Part shown: positions 17,280-25,785 of the stretch, in pieces
Position numbering within the stretch: position 1 is the stretch's first letter
Layout of the letters: each line of letters opens with the position of its first letter
Origin: Butyricimonas muris
GTDB lineage: Bacteria > Bacteroidota > Bacteroidia > Bacteroidales > Marinifilaceae
Assembly: GCF_046365375.1 (NCBI RefSeq)
Contig: NZ_JBKEIT010000007.1
Span: 124,001 to 188,000 of the forward strand
Reading direction: 5' to 3'
DNA: 64,000 bases
Notes under the pieces: model-generated
The model's database searches: none
What the model saw: the letters and a program-made list of their open reading frames with translations, nothing else
Told to the model about the DNA's origin: nothing
Made by a program: the position numbers and the translations under genes

Positions 17280-18683
17280 ATGTCAGTAAAGCAAAGAACT
17301 TTGAAGAGTGAATTCTCTTTGAGCGGAAAAGGCTTGCATACCGGTAAAATGGTAACGGCTACTTTTAAGCCGGCGGAAGAGAACTTTGGGTACAAAATAC
17401 ATCGGGTAGATTTGGAAGGAGCCCCTGAAATTCCCGCTTTGGCTGAATATATTAAATTGATGGATCGTGCCAGCTGTCTGGAAAAAGACGGGATTTGCGT
17501 GTTCACGATGGAACATGCCATGGCTGCTCTTTACGGTTGTGGTATTGATAATTGCCTGATCGAGTTGAACGGGGAGGAATTCCCGATACTGGACGGGAGT
17601 TCAAAATATTTCGTGGAAGCCATTGAAAAAACCGGAATCGAGGAACAATCGGCAGAACGGAGATATTTCGTGGTGAAGGAACAAATGGAATATTGCAGTG
17701 AAGACGGGCAAACCAAATTGACCTTGTTACCGGATACGGATTATAACGTGAATCTGGTGGTGGCTTACGATTCTCCTTATTTGCAGATGCAATATGCGGC
17801 CTATTCCGACAAAACGACGGATTTTGCCAAGGAGATAGCTCCTTGTCGTACTTTCGTGTTCTTGCGGGAATTGGAGATGTTGTTAAAACATAACTTGATA
17901 AAGGGAGGAGATTTGGATAATGCTATCGTGATTGTAGACCGGGAAATCTCTCAGTCAGAAGTAGATCATTTGGCGAAATTATTCAATCATGATTCCATAG
18001 AGGTAAAACAAGGAGTGTTGAATAACTTGACCTTGTATTTCGATAACGAGCCGGCTCGTCATAAATTATTGGATGTCATCGGGGATTTGGCATTATGCGG
18101 ACGCTTTATCAAAGGACGCGTTATAGCTGAAAGACCGGGACATAAGGCAAACACGACGATGGCTCGGAAAATGTATAAAGCGATAGCACAAGCAGAACGC
18201 GAGGATGTTCGTCCGGATGTGGATACGGATTCCGAGCCTATGATGGATGTGAACAAAGTACGTGCTTTGTTGCCTCACCGTCCTCCTTTCTTGTTGGTGG
18301 ACAAGATTTACGAGGTAACGGATGATATCGTGATCGGTTGCAAGAACGTGACCATGAACGAACCTTTCTTCGTGGGACACTTCCCGGAAGAACCTGTTAT
18401 GCCGGGCGTGCTGATCGTGGAAGCCATGGCGCAATGTGGAGGTATCCTTGTATTGAATCAAGTGGAAGACCCGGAGAATTATTCCACTTATTTCGTAAAA
18501 ATTGATGGAATTAAATTCCGTCGTAAAGTAGTTCCGGGAGATACTTTAGTGTTCAAGTTAGTCAAGATTGCTCCCATACGGCGCGGTATCGTGACGATGA
18601 GGGGATATGCTTTCGTTGGTAAAAATTTAGTTTGTGAAGTAGGAGAATTTATGGCGCAAGTTGCAAAAACCAAGAAGGATTAG
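17280..18683 (+). CDS. lpxC/fabZ: Bifunctional LpxC deacetylase / FabZ dehydratase
   Basis: 467 residues from the ATG at 17280; an earlier in-frame start at 17190 would overlap lpxD and lacks homologous sequence. Residues 1 to about 310 are LpxC, the zinc deacetylase that commits UDP-GlcNAc to lipid A. The motifs are the zinc His in FTMEHAMAALYG and HKLLDVIGDLAL, and the catalytic His in RPGHKANT. Residues about 320-467 are FabZ, the 3-hydroxyacyl-ACP dehydratase, with LLPHRPPFLLVD and GHFPEEPVMPGVLIVEAMAQ holding the catalytic His and Glu. The fusion is known in Bacteroidetes and joins enzymes that compete for the hydroxyacyl-ACP pool. Confidence 0.97.
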   Translation: MSVKQRTLKSEFSLSGKGLHTGKMVTATFKPAEENFGYKIHRVDLEGAPEIPALAEYIKLMDRASCLEKDGICVFTMEHAMAALYGCGIDNCLIELNGEEFPILDGSSKYFVEAIEKTGIEEQSAERRYFVVKEQMEYCSEDGQTKLTLLPDTDYNVNLVVAYDSPYLQMQYAAYSDKTTDFAKEIAPCRTFVFLRELEMLLKHNLIKGGDLDNAIVIVDREISQSEVDHLAKLFNHDSIEVKQGVLNNLTLYFDNEPARHKLLDVIGDLALCGRFIKGRVIAERPGHKANTTMARKMYKAIAQAEREDVRPDVDTDSEPMMDVNKVRALLPHRPPFLLVDKIYEVTDDIVIGCKNVTMNEPFFVGHFPEEPVMPGVLIVEAMAQCGGILVLNQVEDPENYSTYFVKIDGIKFRRKVVPGDTLVFKLVKIAPIRRGIVTMRGYAFVGKNLVCEVGEFMAQVAKTKKD

Positions 18684-18736
18684 TAAACTTGCACCCGTTA
18701 AAATGAAAATAATATATACTATTAAATAAAAAACGA

Positions 18737-19516
18737 ATGAAACAACCGTTAGCTTATGTTCATCCTGAAGCACAAATTGCTGATAACGTGGTGATTGATC
18801 CGTTCGTGACAATTGACAAGAATGTTATCATCGAGGAAGGAACAAGGATTGGCTCGAATGTTACTATTCTGGAAGGGGCACATATCGGGAAGAATTGCAA
18901 GATATTTCCGGGTGCTGTTATTTCCGCTATTCCCCAAGACTTGAAGTTTAAAGGGGAAAAATCAATTGTTGTTATTGGAGATAACACAACCATACGTGAA
19001 TGTGTTACTGTAAATAGAGGTACTGCCGCGAAGGGCATTACCCAAATTGGTAATAATTGTTTGATAATGGCTTACGCGCACGTGGCGCACGATTGTCGAA
19101 TTGGAAATAATTGTATTGTAACGAATGCCTGCCAGTTGGCCGGAGAGGTTGAAATGGACGATTTCGCTATTCTGGGCGGAATGAGTGCCGTGCATCAATT
19201 CGTGCATATCGGACGTCACGTGATGATTTCCGGTGGTTCATTGATCGGAAAAGATGTGCCCCCGTACGTGAAAGCCGGAAGAGTACCTTTGTCTTATGCC
19301 GGTGTAAACTCTATCGGGTTACGTCGCCGCGAGTTCTCTAACGAGAAAATCAATGAGATTCAAGACATCTATCGGATTCTTTTCCAGTCCGGTCTGAATA
19401 ATACAGACGCTATCGAACGGATTGAGGCAGAAATGCCGGCATCAAAAGAGCGTGATGAAATCATCATGTTCGTGCGGAATAGCAAACGGGGTATCATGAA
19501 GGGATATATGGGATAG
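18737..19516 (+). CDS. lpxA: UDP-N-acetylglucosamine acyltransferase
   Basis: 259 residues. LpxA moves a 3-hydroxyacyl chain from ACP to UDP-GlcNAc, the first step of lipid A synthesis. Hexapeptide repeats fill about residues 1-190. The catalytic His loop reads AYAHVAHDCRIGNNC, the substrate region is GGMSAVHQFVHIGRHVMISG, and the C-terminal helical domain starts GRVPLSYAGVNSIGLRRREF. It is the third gene of lpxD-lpxC/fabZ-lpxA, 53 bp after the fusion gene, and ends at a strong terminator shared with pckA. Confidence 0.97.
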   Translation: MKQPLAYVHPEAQIADNVVIDPFVTIDKNVIIEEGTRIGSNVTILEGAHIGKNCKIFPGAVISAIPQDLKFKGEKSIVVIGDNTTIRECVTVNRGTAAKGITQIGNNCLIMAYAHVAHDCRIGNNCIVTNACQLAGEVEMDDFAILGGMSAVHQFVHIGRHVMISGGSLIGKDVPPYVKAGRVPLSYAGVNSIGLRRREFSNEKINEIQDIYRILFQSGLNNTDAIERIEAEMPASKERDEIIMFVRNSKRGIMKGYMG

Positions 19517-19540
19517 CCTTATTTATAGATTAGAACAATA

Positions 19541-19572
19541 AAAAAGCACTTCTTGCGGGAAGTGCTTTTTTT
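19541..19572. terminator. Bidirectional terminator between lpxA and pckA
   Basis: A 12-bp perfect stem (19541-19552 with 19559-19570) and a 6-nt loop are flanked by A and T runs on both sides. It ends transcription of lpxA on the plus strand and pckA on the minus strand. Confidence 0.9.
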
Positions 19573-19591
19573 ATTGTGCTAATCCTGATAA

Positions 19592-21199
19592 TTATAATTT
19601 CGGACCTGCTGCAACCAATGCTTTTCCGGCTTCGTTGCCTTCGAACTTCTTGAAGTTCTTGATAAAGCGTTCAGACAAGTCTTTTGCTTTTGTTTCCCAT
19701 TCGCTGGCGTTGCTATACGTGTCGCGAGGATCAAGGATTTTCGGGTCAACTCCCGGCAATGCGGTCGGAACTTGGAAGTTGAAGTACGGGATGTCCTTGG
19801 TCGGGGCTTTGTCGATAGAACCGTCGAGGATAGCGTCGATGATACCGCGGGTATCTTTGATAGAGATACGTTTTCCGGTTCCGTTCCATCCGGTGTTCAC
19901 CAAATAGGCTTTCGCTCCTTCTTTTTCCATCTTTTTCACCAGCTCTTCCGCGTATTTGGTCGGGTGCAATGACAAGAATGCCGCACCGAAGCAAGCGGAG
20001 AAGGTCGGGGTCGGTTCGGTAATACCACGTTCCGTACCTGCCAACTTAGCCGTGAATCCGGACAAGAAATAATATTTCGTTTGTTCCGGGGTTAAGATAG
20101 ATACCGGGGGTAATACTCCGAACGCGTCAGCAGACAAGAAAATAACTTGTTTTGCAGCCGGACCCTTGGATACCGGTTTCACGATATTCTTGATATGATA
20201 GATCGGGTAAGAAACACGGGTGTTTTCAGTAACCGATTTGTCGTTGAAGTCAATCTTCCCGTTAGCGTCTACCGTTACGTTCTCCAGCAATGCGTCACGT
20301 TTGATAGCGTTGTAGATATCCGGTTCTGCCTCTTTGCTCAAGTTGATAACCTTGGCGTAGCATCCGCCTTCGTAGTTGAACACGCCTTCGTCGTCCCATC
20401 CGTGCTCGTCGTCACCGATTAAAAGACGTTTCGGGTCGGTAGACAAGGTAGTTTTACCCGTACCGGACAAACCGAAGAAGATAGCGGTATTCTTGCCGTC
20501 CATATCCGTGTTGGCGGAGCAGTGCATGGAAGCGATGCCGCGCAACGGGTTCAAGTAGTTCATGATAGAGAAGATACCTTTCTTCATTTCACCACCGTAC
20601 CAAGTGTTCAAGATAACTTGTTCTTTGGTCTTCAAGTTGAAAACGGTAGCGGTTTCCGAATTTAATCCTAATTCTTTGAAGTTATCCACTTTTGCTTTAG
20701 CGGCATTGAAAGAAACGAAATCGGGTTCACCGTAGTTTGCCAATTCCTCCTCTGTCGGGCGAATGAACATGTTCTTTACAAAGTGAGCCTGCCATGCAAC
20801 TTCCATGATGAAACGCACTTTCAGACGAGTACCTTCGTTAGCCCCGCAGAACGTATCCACCACGTACAATTTCTTGTTGGACAATTCTTTCACGGCTTTT
20901 GCTTTCAGGTCAGCCCATGCTTCTTCCGAGCAGGGTTTGTTGTCGTTCTTGTATTCGTCAGTCGTCCACCACACGGAGTCTGCGCTGGCTTCATTCATCA
21001 CAAAGAATTTATCTTTGGGAGAACGTCCGGTATAGATACCGGTCATCACGTTCACGGCTCCGAGTTCGGTTACATATCCTTTTTCGTACCCTTCCAAAGT
21101 AGGGTCTGTTTCAGCCTTGTATAATTCTTCGTACGAGGGGTTGTGTAAGATTTCTTTTACCCCTGTAATTCCATAAATGCTTAAATCTAGTTTTGCCAT
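19592..21199 (-). CDS. pckA: Phosphoenolpyruvate carboxykinase (ATP)
   Basis: 535 residues. PEPCK interconverts oxaloacetate and PEP with ATP/ADP. In fermenting Bacteroidales it often runs in the CO2-fixing direction on the way to succinate and propionate. The motifs are TGIYTGRSPKDKF, NTWYGGEMKKG, the P-loop FFGLSGTGKTTLS near residue 243 followed by the metal-binding LIGDDEHGWDD, and the C-terminal LVNTGWNGTGKRI. Length fits the ATP-type family. It is a single-gene unit with its own promoter upstream (21255-21284). Confidence 0.98.
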   Translation of the reverse strand: MAKLDLSIYGITGVKEILHNPSYEELYKAETDPTLEGYEKGYVTELGAVNVMTGIYTGRSPKDKFFVMNEASADSVWWTTDEYKNDNKPCSEEAWADLKAKAVKELSNKKLYVVDTFCGANEGTRLKVRFIMEVAWQAHFVKNMFIRPTEEELANYGEPDFVSFNAAKAKVDNFKELGLNSETATVFNLKTKEQVILNTWYGGEMKKGIFSIMNYLNPLRGIASMHCSANTDMDGKNTAIFFGLSGTGKTTLSTDPKRLLIGDDEHGWDDEGVFNYEGGCYAKVINLSKEAEPDIYNAIKRDALLENVTVDANGKIDFNDKSVTENTRVSYPIYHIKNIVKPVSKGPAAKQVIFLSADAFGVLPPVSILTPEQTKYYFLSGFTAKLAGTERGITEPTPTFSACFGAAFLSLHPTKYAEELVKKMEKEGAKAYLVNTGWNGTGKRISIKDTRGIIDAILDGSIDKAPTKDIPYFNFQVPTALPGVDPKILDPRDTYSNASEWETKAKDLSERFIKNFKKFEGNEAGKALVAAGPKL

Positions 21200-21254
21200 G
21201 GCAATAAATTTATGTTTGTAAATTAATTAATTCTTTTTTTCTGTAATCAGACCA

Positions 21255-21284
21255 CAAAAATAGGAAACATTTTTATAAAAACAA
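21255..21284 (-). promoter_or_regulatory. Promoter of pckA
   Basis: On the minus strand TTG (21282-21284), a 19-nt spacer and TATTTTTG (21255-21262) fit the Bacteroidetes promoter pattern, 56 bp before the pckA start. Confidence 0.6.
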
Positions 21285-21332
21285 TCAAGATTCCCACTCC
21301 AGCGAGTCTTTATATATAATTAACACCTCATC

Positions 21333-21905
21333 TTATCCGTCCCTGTGTTGTACCGTATTTATCCTGTTGTATACCATTTGCACGTGAGGGTCGATGAATT
21401 TGTTCGGGTCGATCTCCTGTATGTAACTGTCGGTAAATACGGGATTTAATTTATTGTCTATCCGGTTTCGCCCGATAGCGGTCAGTGCTGCGCTTTGCAG
21501 GAAAGGAGAGTCGGATTGCAGGTATCCGTCTACCCGGCTTTTCAAATCTTTACCTTTTGCAAGCACCAGCGTCCCGAAATATTCGGCGATCTCGAAGCTA
21601 TGACAATGCTCTAACAATTGTGTAATTTTTTCAGTAATCAAATCCTCGACGGGGAACAAAAAGCACGCGACGATTTGTTCTTCCCGTCTTCCTGTACCCC
21701 ACAAGAGTTGTGCCAATTTTTGTTCTTTAGGGTAACGGGTGGCCAAATTTTTTAAAGAGAGATAACTAGCCCCGATTTGTCCTCGGGTGTCAGCCCCCAC
21801 GTTCTCCATACTGTCGAGGCTTCTTCCGTTTTGCAGGCGGAAAATACGGCGGCTGATTTCCTTGAAGGTTTGTTCCGTTTCTTTGCTTATCGGGTATACT
21901 TCCAT
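21333..21905 (-). CDS. AlkD-like helical repeat protein (possible DNA alkylation repair family)
   Basis: 190 residues, all helical, with HEAT-like repeats. Phrases such as IGASYLSLKNLATRYPKEQK, QLLWGTGRREEQIVACFLF and FEIAEYFGTLVLAKG resemble the AlkD/AlkC DNA glycosylase-like family. The protein is short, and I cannot point to the catalytic Trp/Asp set that AlkD uses on alkylated bases. It may be a non-catalytic family member. It stands alone between pckA (same strand, downstream) and a divergent peptidase gene. A TACTTTTG box lies at 21940-21947 on the minus strand. Confidence 0.6.
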   Translation of the reverse strand: MEVYPISKETEQTFKEISRRIFRLQNGRSLDSMENVGADTRGQIGASYLSLKNLATRYPKEQKLAQLLWGTGRREEQIVACFLFPVEDLITEKITQLLEHCHSFEIAEYFGTLVLAKGKDLKSRVDGYLQSDSPFLQSAALTAIGRNRIDNKLNPVFTDSYIQEIDPNKFIDPHVQMVYNRINTVQHRDG

Positions 21906-22148
21906 TATTCCTCGGTGTATTAATGAAAAATTCGCATCGCAAAAGTAGAGATAAATAAATGATTCGGGGAAAGAAATTATATATTTTACAACATATACAA
22001 ACGTTTGTGTAGAAGTTGCTTATATTAAAGTTTCTAAATGTGTTAAATATTTATTAAGATTTGGACGTGCAATCGTTCTATCACGAGATATCGCTAATTT
22101 CGTGCGGTGAAGTTGTAATATGAGTATATCAATATTTTAATAATACGA

Positions 22149-24503
22149 ATGATGATAAAGTTTTTCACGAGTGCATTGCTTTGTTTTCTTGTTTTGACCG
22201 GTGTGTGTCAGAAGGCGAATTTCAAGCAGGCAGAGAGGTTTATGAAGATGGACGCGAAGAATCTGACCGGTTCGACGGTTGTCTATCCGAATTATTTGAA
22301 AAAGAGTGACAAATTCTGGTACTCGTACCGGAAGGCGGACGGGACACGCTATTTCTTCGTGGACCCCAAGGCAAAATCACAACGAGAGATGTTCGACCGG
22401 GATTTTATGGCGGCAGAGATCAGTAAAGTGACTCATAAACCCGTGAACAAAAGCGAACTCCCGATCACGGGCATTTCTTTCAAGGAAGATCAGAAGACGA
22501 TGAAATTCATGGTTGACACGTTCCGTTTCGAGTACAATATTTACACGAAGCAACTTGTCAAAATTGATTCCGCCCGAAAGAAGCCGACTCCACCCGCTAA
22601 ACCGAAAAGAACAGGATTGTTCGGGGCGTATTCCCCGGATAGTACCTATATCGTGTATGCCAAGGGACATAATTTGTACATGTTGCGCGTGAAAGATTCG
22701 GTTGAAACACAATTGACTACCGACGGGGAGTTGAAGTACTCGTATGCCGCTTCGGATTCGGATACCTCTACGTCAAGAAAGTCGGCACGTGTAACTTGGT
22801 TCGAAAATTCCGAACGTTTCTACGTGCGCCGTACTGACCGCAGGAAGATTAAATCCTTGTTTATCGTCAATTCCCTGAGCCAGCGTCCTGCGCTCAACGA
22901 GTACCAATACGTGATGGCGGGTGACGAGAACGTGCAACAGGAAGAACTTTATCTTTTCGATACCTTGAACAAGAAAGAGATCAAAGTCCCCGTGGAGAAA
23001 TGGAAAGATCAGACCATTCGTTTGTTCACTCCCGGGAAAAAGGTGGAGAGTCTTTATTTCTTGCGGAAGAAAAGAACGTGTGACGAGATAGACTTCTGTC
23101 GGGTAAACCCGGAAACGGGAGAGGTTAAGGTGTTGTTTAACGAGATCAGCAAGCCTTATTTCAATAATGAATTTTTCCATTTGTCATTGTTGAATGACGG
23201 GAAAGATATTATCTGGTGGTCAGAGCGTACCGGGCACGGTCATTTCTATCTTTACGACGGGGAGGGTAATTTGAAGAATGCGATATCTTCCGGCGCATGG
23301 ACTTCCGGGAAGATGGTTAAGATAGATACCGTCGGGCGTACCATTTATTTCGAGGGATACGGTCAGGTGAAAGGGGAATGTCCTTATTTCGCCCGGATAA
23401 ACAAGGCTCGTTTGGACGGGAACGGTCAGGTGGAGATGTTGACGCCGGAGCAGGCGACTCACGAGGCGGCTTTCTCCGAGTCGGGACGCTATTTCGTGGA
23501 TAATTACTCCCGTGTCGATCTGGAACCTGCGAGCGTACTGAGGGATAACAAGGGAAAGAAGATTCTCGATCTGGCTTCGCCCGATTTAACGGCTCTTTAC
23601 GAGACAGGATGGCGGATGCCGGAACCGTTTACAATCAAGGCGGCGGACGGGGTAACCGATCTGTACGGTTACATGTGGAAACCGGCTGATTTCGATTCCA
23701 CGAAAGTGTATCCTATCATTTCGTATGTTTACCCGGGTCCCCAGACGGAAGCTATCCCCTTGAAATTTAGCGTGAAATCGGCTTATAATACCGCGTTGTC
23801 GCAAGTAGGTTTTATCGTGGTGACTTTCGGGCACCGGGGTGGCAGCCCGCTACGGGACAAGTGGTATCATACCTTTGGTTATAACAATCTTCGCGATTAT
23901 CCTTTGGCGGATGATAAATTCGGGATCGAGCAATTGGCGGATAGATTCTCTTTCATCGACAAAACGAAAGTGGGTATCTTCGGTCATTCCGGCGGCGGAT
24001 TTATGTCCACGGCGGCAATATGTACCTATCCGGATTTTTACACGGCGGCAGTTTCTTCCGCGGGGAACCACGATAATAATATATACAACCAGTGGTGGGG
24101 GGAAACACATCACGGGATAAGGGAAATCAAATCGTTCGAGAAAAAGACCGTGAAAGATTCCGTGACGGGAAAGGATACCACGACCACGGTGGAGAAAGTG
24201 AAATTTGAAACCCGTATTCCCACGAATATCGAGTTGGCGAAAAATCTGAAAGGTTATTTGATGCTGGTGACCGGGGACGCGGATAATAACGTGCATCCGG
24301 CAAACACCCTTCGCATGGCTGATGCCCTTTTGCGTGCCGGAAAGAATTTCGATTTGGTGATATTACCCGGGCAGAGTCACGGTTTCTCTGGGATGCCGCA
24401 AGAATTTTACCAACGGAAAATGTGGTTCCATTTTGCCAAGTACCTGTTGGGTGATTTTTCTTCCGATCAGTTCCGGGAGATTGACGCTTTCATGCGATTA
24501 TAA
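22149..24503 (+). CDS. S9-family serine peptidase, dipeptidyl peptidase IV-like
   Basis: 784 residues with a signal peptide (FFTSALLCFLVLTGVCQ), so exported, likely periplasmic. Residues about 80-510 form the DPP IV N-terminal beta-propeller (GLFGAYSPDSTYIVYAKG, LYDGEGNLKNAI). The C-terminal alpha/beta hydrolase carries the Ser in GHSGGG (Ser614), the Asp in TGDADNN (710 or 712) and the His in GQSHGF (His744). The enzyme should trim dipeptides, often X-Pro or X-Ala, from peptides during protein feeding. An in-frame ATG one codon downstream is an alternative start. It ends in a shared terminator with the convergent thioredoxin gene. Confidence 0.92.
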   Translation: MMIKFFTSALLCFLVLTGVCQKANFKQAERFMKMDAKNLTGSTVVYPNYLKKSDKFWYSYRKADGTRYFFVDPKAKSQREMFDRDFMAAEISKVTHKPVNKSELPITGISFKEDQKTMKFMVDTFRFEYNIYTKQLVKIDSARKKPTPPAKPKRTGLFGAYSPDSTYIVYAKGHNLYMLRVKDSVETQLTTDGELKYSYAASDSDTSTSRKSARVTWFENSERFYVRRTDRRKIKSLFIVNSLSQRPALNEYQYVMAGDENVQQEELYLFDTLNKKEIKVPVEKWKDQTIRLFTPGKKVESLYFLRKKRTCDEIDFCRVNPETGEVKVLFNEISKPYFNNEFFHLSLLNDGKDIIWWSERTGHGHFYLYDGEGNLKNAISSGAWTSGKMVKIDTVGRTIYFEGYGQVKGECPYFARINKARLDGNGQVEMLTPEQATHEAAFSESGRYFVDNYSRVDLEPASVLRDNKGKKILDLASPDLTALYETGWRMPEPFTIKAADGVTDLYGYMWKPADFDSTKVYPIISYVYPGPQTEAIPLKFSVKSAYNTALSQVGFIVVTFGHRGGSPLRDKWYHTFGYNNLRDYPLADDKFGIEQLADRFSFIDKTKVGIFGHSGGGFMSTAAICTYPDFYTAAVSSAGNHDNNIYNQWWGETHHGIREIKSFEKKTVKDSVTGKDTTTTVEKVKFETRIPTNIELAKNLKGYLMLVTGDADNNVHPANTLRMADALLRAGKNFDLVILPGQSHGFSGMPQEFYQRKMWFHFAKYLLGDFSSDQFREIDAFMRL

Positions 24504-24540
24504 AAGAATGAGAGCCATTGGCTCTCATTCTTTTATAATC
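24496..24540. terminator. Bidirectional terminator built from both stop regions
   Basis: A perfect 21-bp inverted repeat (24496-24516 with 24520-24540) with a 3-nt loop. The left arm contains the last codons and stop of the S9 peptidase; the right arm contains the last codons and stop of the minus-strand thioredoxin gene. A and T runs flank the GC-rich centre on both strands. Confidence 0.9.
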
Positions 24541-25052
24541 GCGTTGATTTTTTCGATCAATTGTTCTGTGGTTAACTCCATTTCTTCAATTGCCATCCAA
24601 GTTACGATGTTTTTCCGGTTCGACAAGTAGAGGCGGGGAATCGTGCTATTGGCGAAAAGTGAGAAAACTTCCCGTTTGGGGTCGAGGAAGAATGGCATCG
24701 TGAATTTTTCCTTTTCCCAGTATTTGTTGACCGTAGAAACGGTTTCTTCTCTGGAAACAGCGACAAGCCTGAAATTGGGGTTCTCTTTCAATTTTTCCCA
24801 TACTTCCTCGATTTTCGGTAATTCCCGTTCGCAATCAGAACAAGTGGTCACGAAGAACACGAGCAAAGTCACCTGTCCTTCCAGTTCTTCGCTGTTCAAT
24901 TCTTCCCCGGCAGCGTTCTTCACGGTAAAATCCGGCAGTTTGTCACCTGCCTCAATATAGTTTTCAATTTCACCCTCTTGGTCTTTATCTTTCACGCAAG
25001 AAGAAAAGAGCAACGCGAATAACGTAAGCAATATAACAGATATAATCTTCAT
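24525..25052 (-). CDS. TlpA/thioredoxin-like lipoprotein
   Basis: 175 residues. The lipoprotein signal ends at Cys19 (LLTLFALLFSSC). A thioredoxin fold of the TlpA/peroxiredoxin-like type follows: GDKLPDFTVKNAAGEELNSE, then GQVTLLVFFVTTCSDCERE with an active CSDC pair near residues 70-73, and NKYWEKEKFTMPFFLDP with the cis-Pro region near IPRLYLSN. It would be a membrane-anchored reductase or oxidoreductase acting outside the cytoplasm. The partner is unknown. Confidence 0.88.
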   Translation of the reverse strand: MKIISVILLTLFALLFSSCVKDKDQEGEIENYIEAGDKLPDFTVKNAAGEELNSEELEGQVTLLVFFVTTCSDCERELPKIEEVWEKLKENPNFRLVAVSREETVSTVNKYWEKEKFTMPFFLDPKREVFSLFANSTIPRLYLSNRKNIVTWMAIEEMELTTEQLIEKINAIIKE

Positions 25053-25170
25053 AATCTTGTTTCTAATTTCAGCGTGAAGATAGTGAATTACATGGAATTA
25101 TAAAAATATTACGTGTTTTATGCATCGAGAAGTAAGTATATATGCATAAAAACGAAAGCGGAAATTCTTG

Positions 25171-25178
25171 TATGTTTG
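25171..25178 (+). promoter_or_regulatory. Candidate -7 box of the cupin gene
   Basis: TATGTTTG matches TAnnTTTG and lies 28 bp before the ATG at 25207. No convincing -33 box is seen. Confidence 0.45.
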
Positions 25179-25206
25179 CGTGTGATAAAATAAACGATTA
25201 CTTATT

Positions 25207-25770
25207 ATGGATAAAAAAGAGAATATTTTGCGAGAGGATTTTGCTGCTGCTCCTTGTCTGGTTGCCGGGTACGAGAACTTTATGGACGGATTGTTGGATA
25301 TCGTGCGTTCCGGTATGATAGACGAAACAATGGGCGAACAGGTGAAAACGTACGTGTTGGATTTCGTGAGGAATAACCCGTTGGCTGCATTTGACCGATT
25401 CGCGGATGATACGTATGTTCGCGACTATATCGGACGGGATGCCCGCACGGGATGGGAAGCTATCGTGATGTCGTGGAAGAAGGGCAATCGTACCGCCATT
25501 CACTCGCACCCGCAGTTTGCCGGGTATACCTTTGCCGACGGGGAGTTCCTTGTCGAGATATTTGAACCTTGTGAAGGGGGTATCCGTCTGGTCGATGAAT
25601 TGAGAATCAATGATGTTTTAGGATTATACGCCATCGGGGAAGCCGGAAAATTCGACAATCATATCCATCGTATCACCTGTCTGAGCGATACGGCGCACAG
25701 CCTGCACGTCTATTCGGACGATGCATTAAAGGGTAAAAAATTGGATGGGGTGAAAATATATCAAGATTAA
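25207..25770 (+). CDS. Cysteine-dioxygenase-like cupin protein
   Basis: 187 residues, cytoplasmic (no signal). The middle and end fit a small cupin of the cysteine dioxygenase type. The metal motif IHSHPQFAGYTF supplies His99 and His101, and AHSLHVYS supplies the late His (164 or 167). The spacing matches the three-His iron site of thiol dioxygenases. The N-terminal helices (FMDGLLDIVRSGMIDE) are also family-like. If active it would oxidise cysteine or another thiol to a sulfinate, which would be unexpected in an obligate anaerobe. It is isolated between the thioredoxin gene and the AT-rich block. Confidence 0.65.
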   Translation: MDKKENILREDFAAAPCLVAGYENFMDGLLDIVRSGMIDETMGEQVKTYVLDFVRNNPLAAFDRFADDTYVRDYIGRDARTGWEAIVMSWKKGNRTAIHSHPQFAGYTFADGEFLVEIFEPCEGGIRLVDELRINDVLGLYAIGEAGKFDNHIHRITCLSDTAHSLHVYSDDALKGKKLDGVKIYQD

Positions 25771-25785
25771 TGGGAAAGTGTAAAG

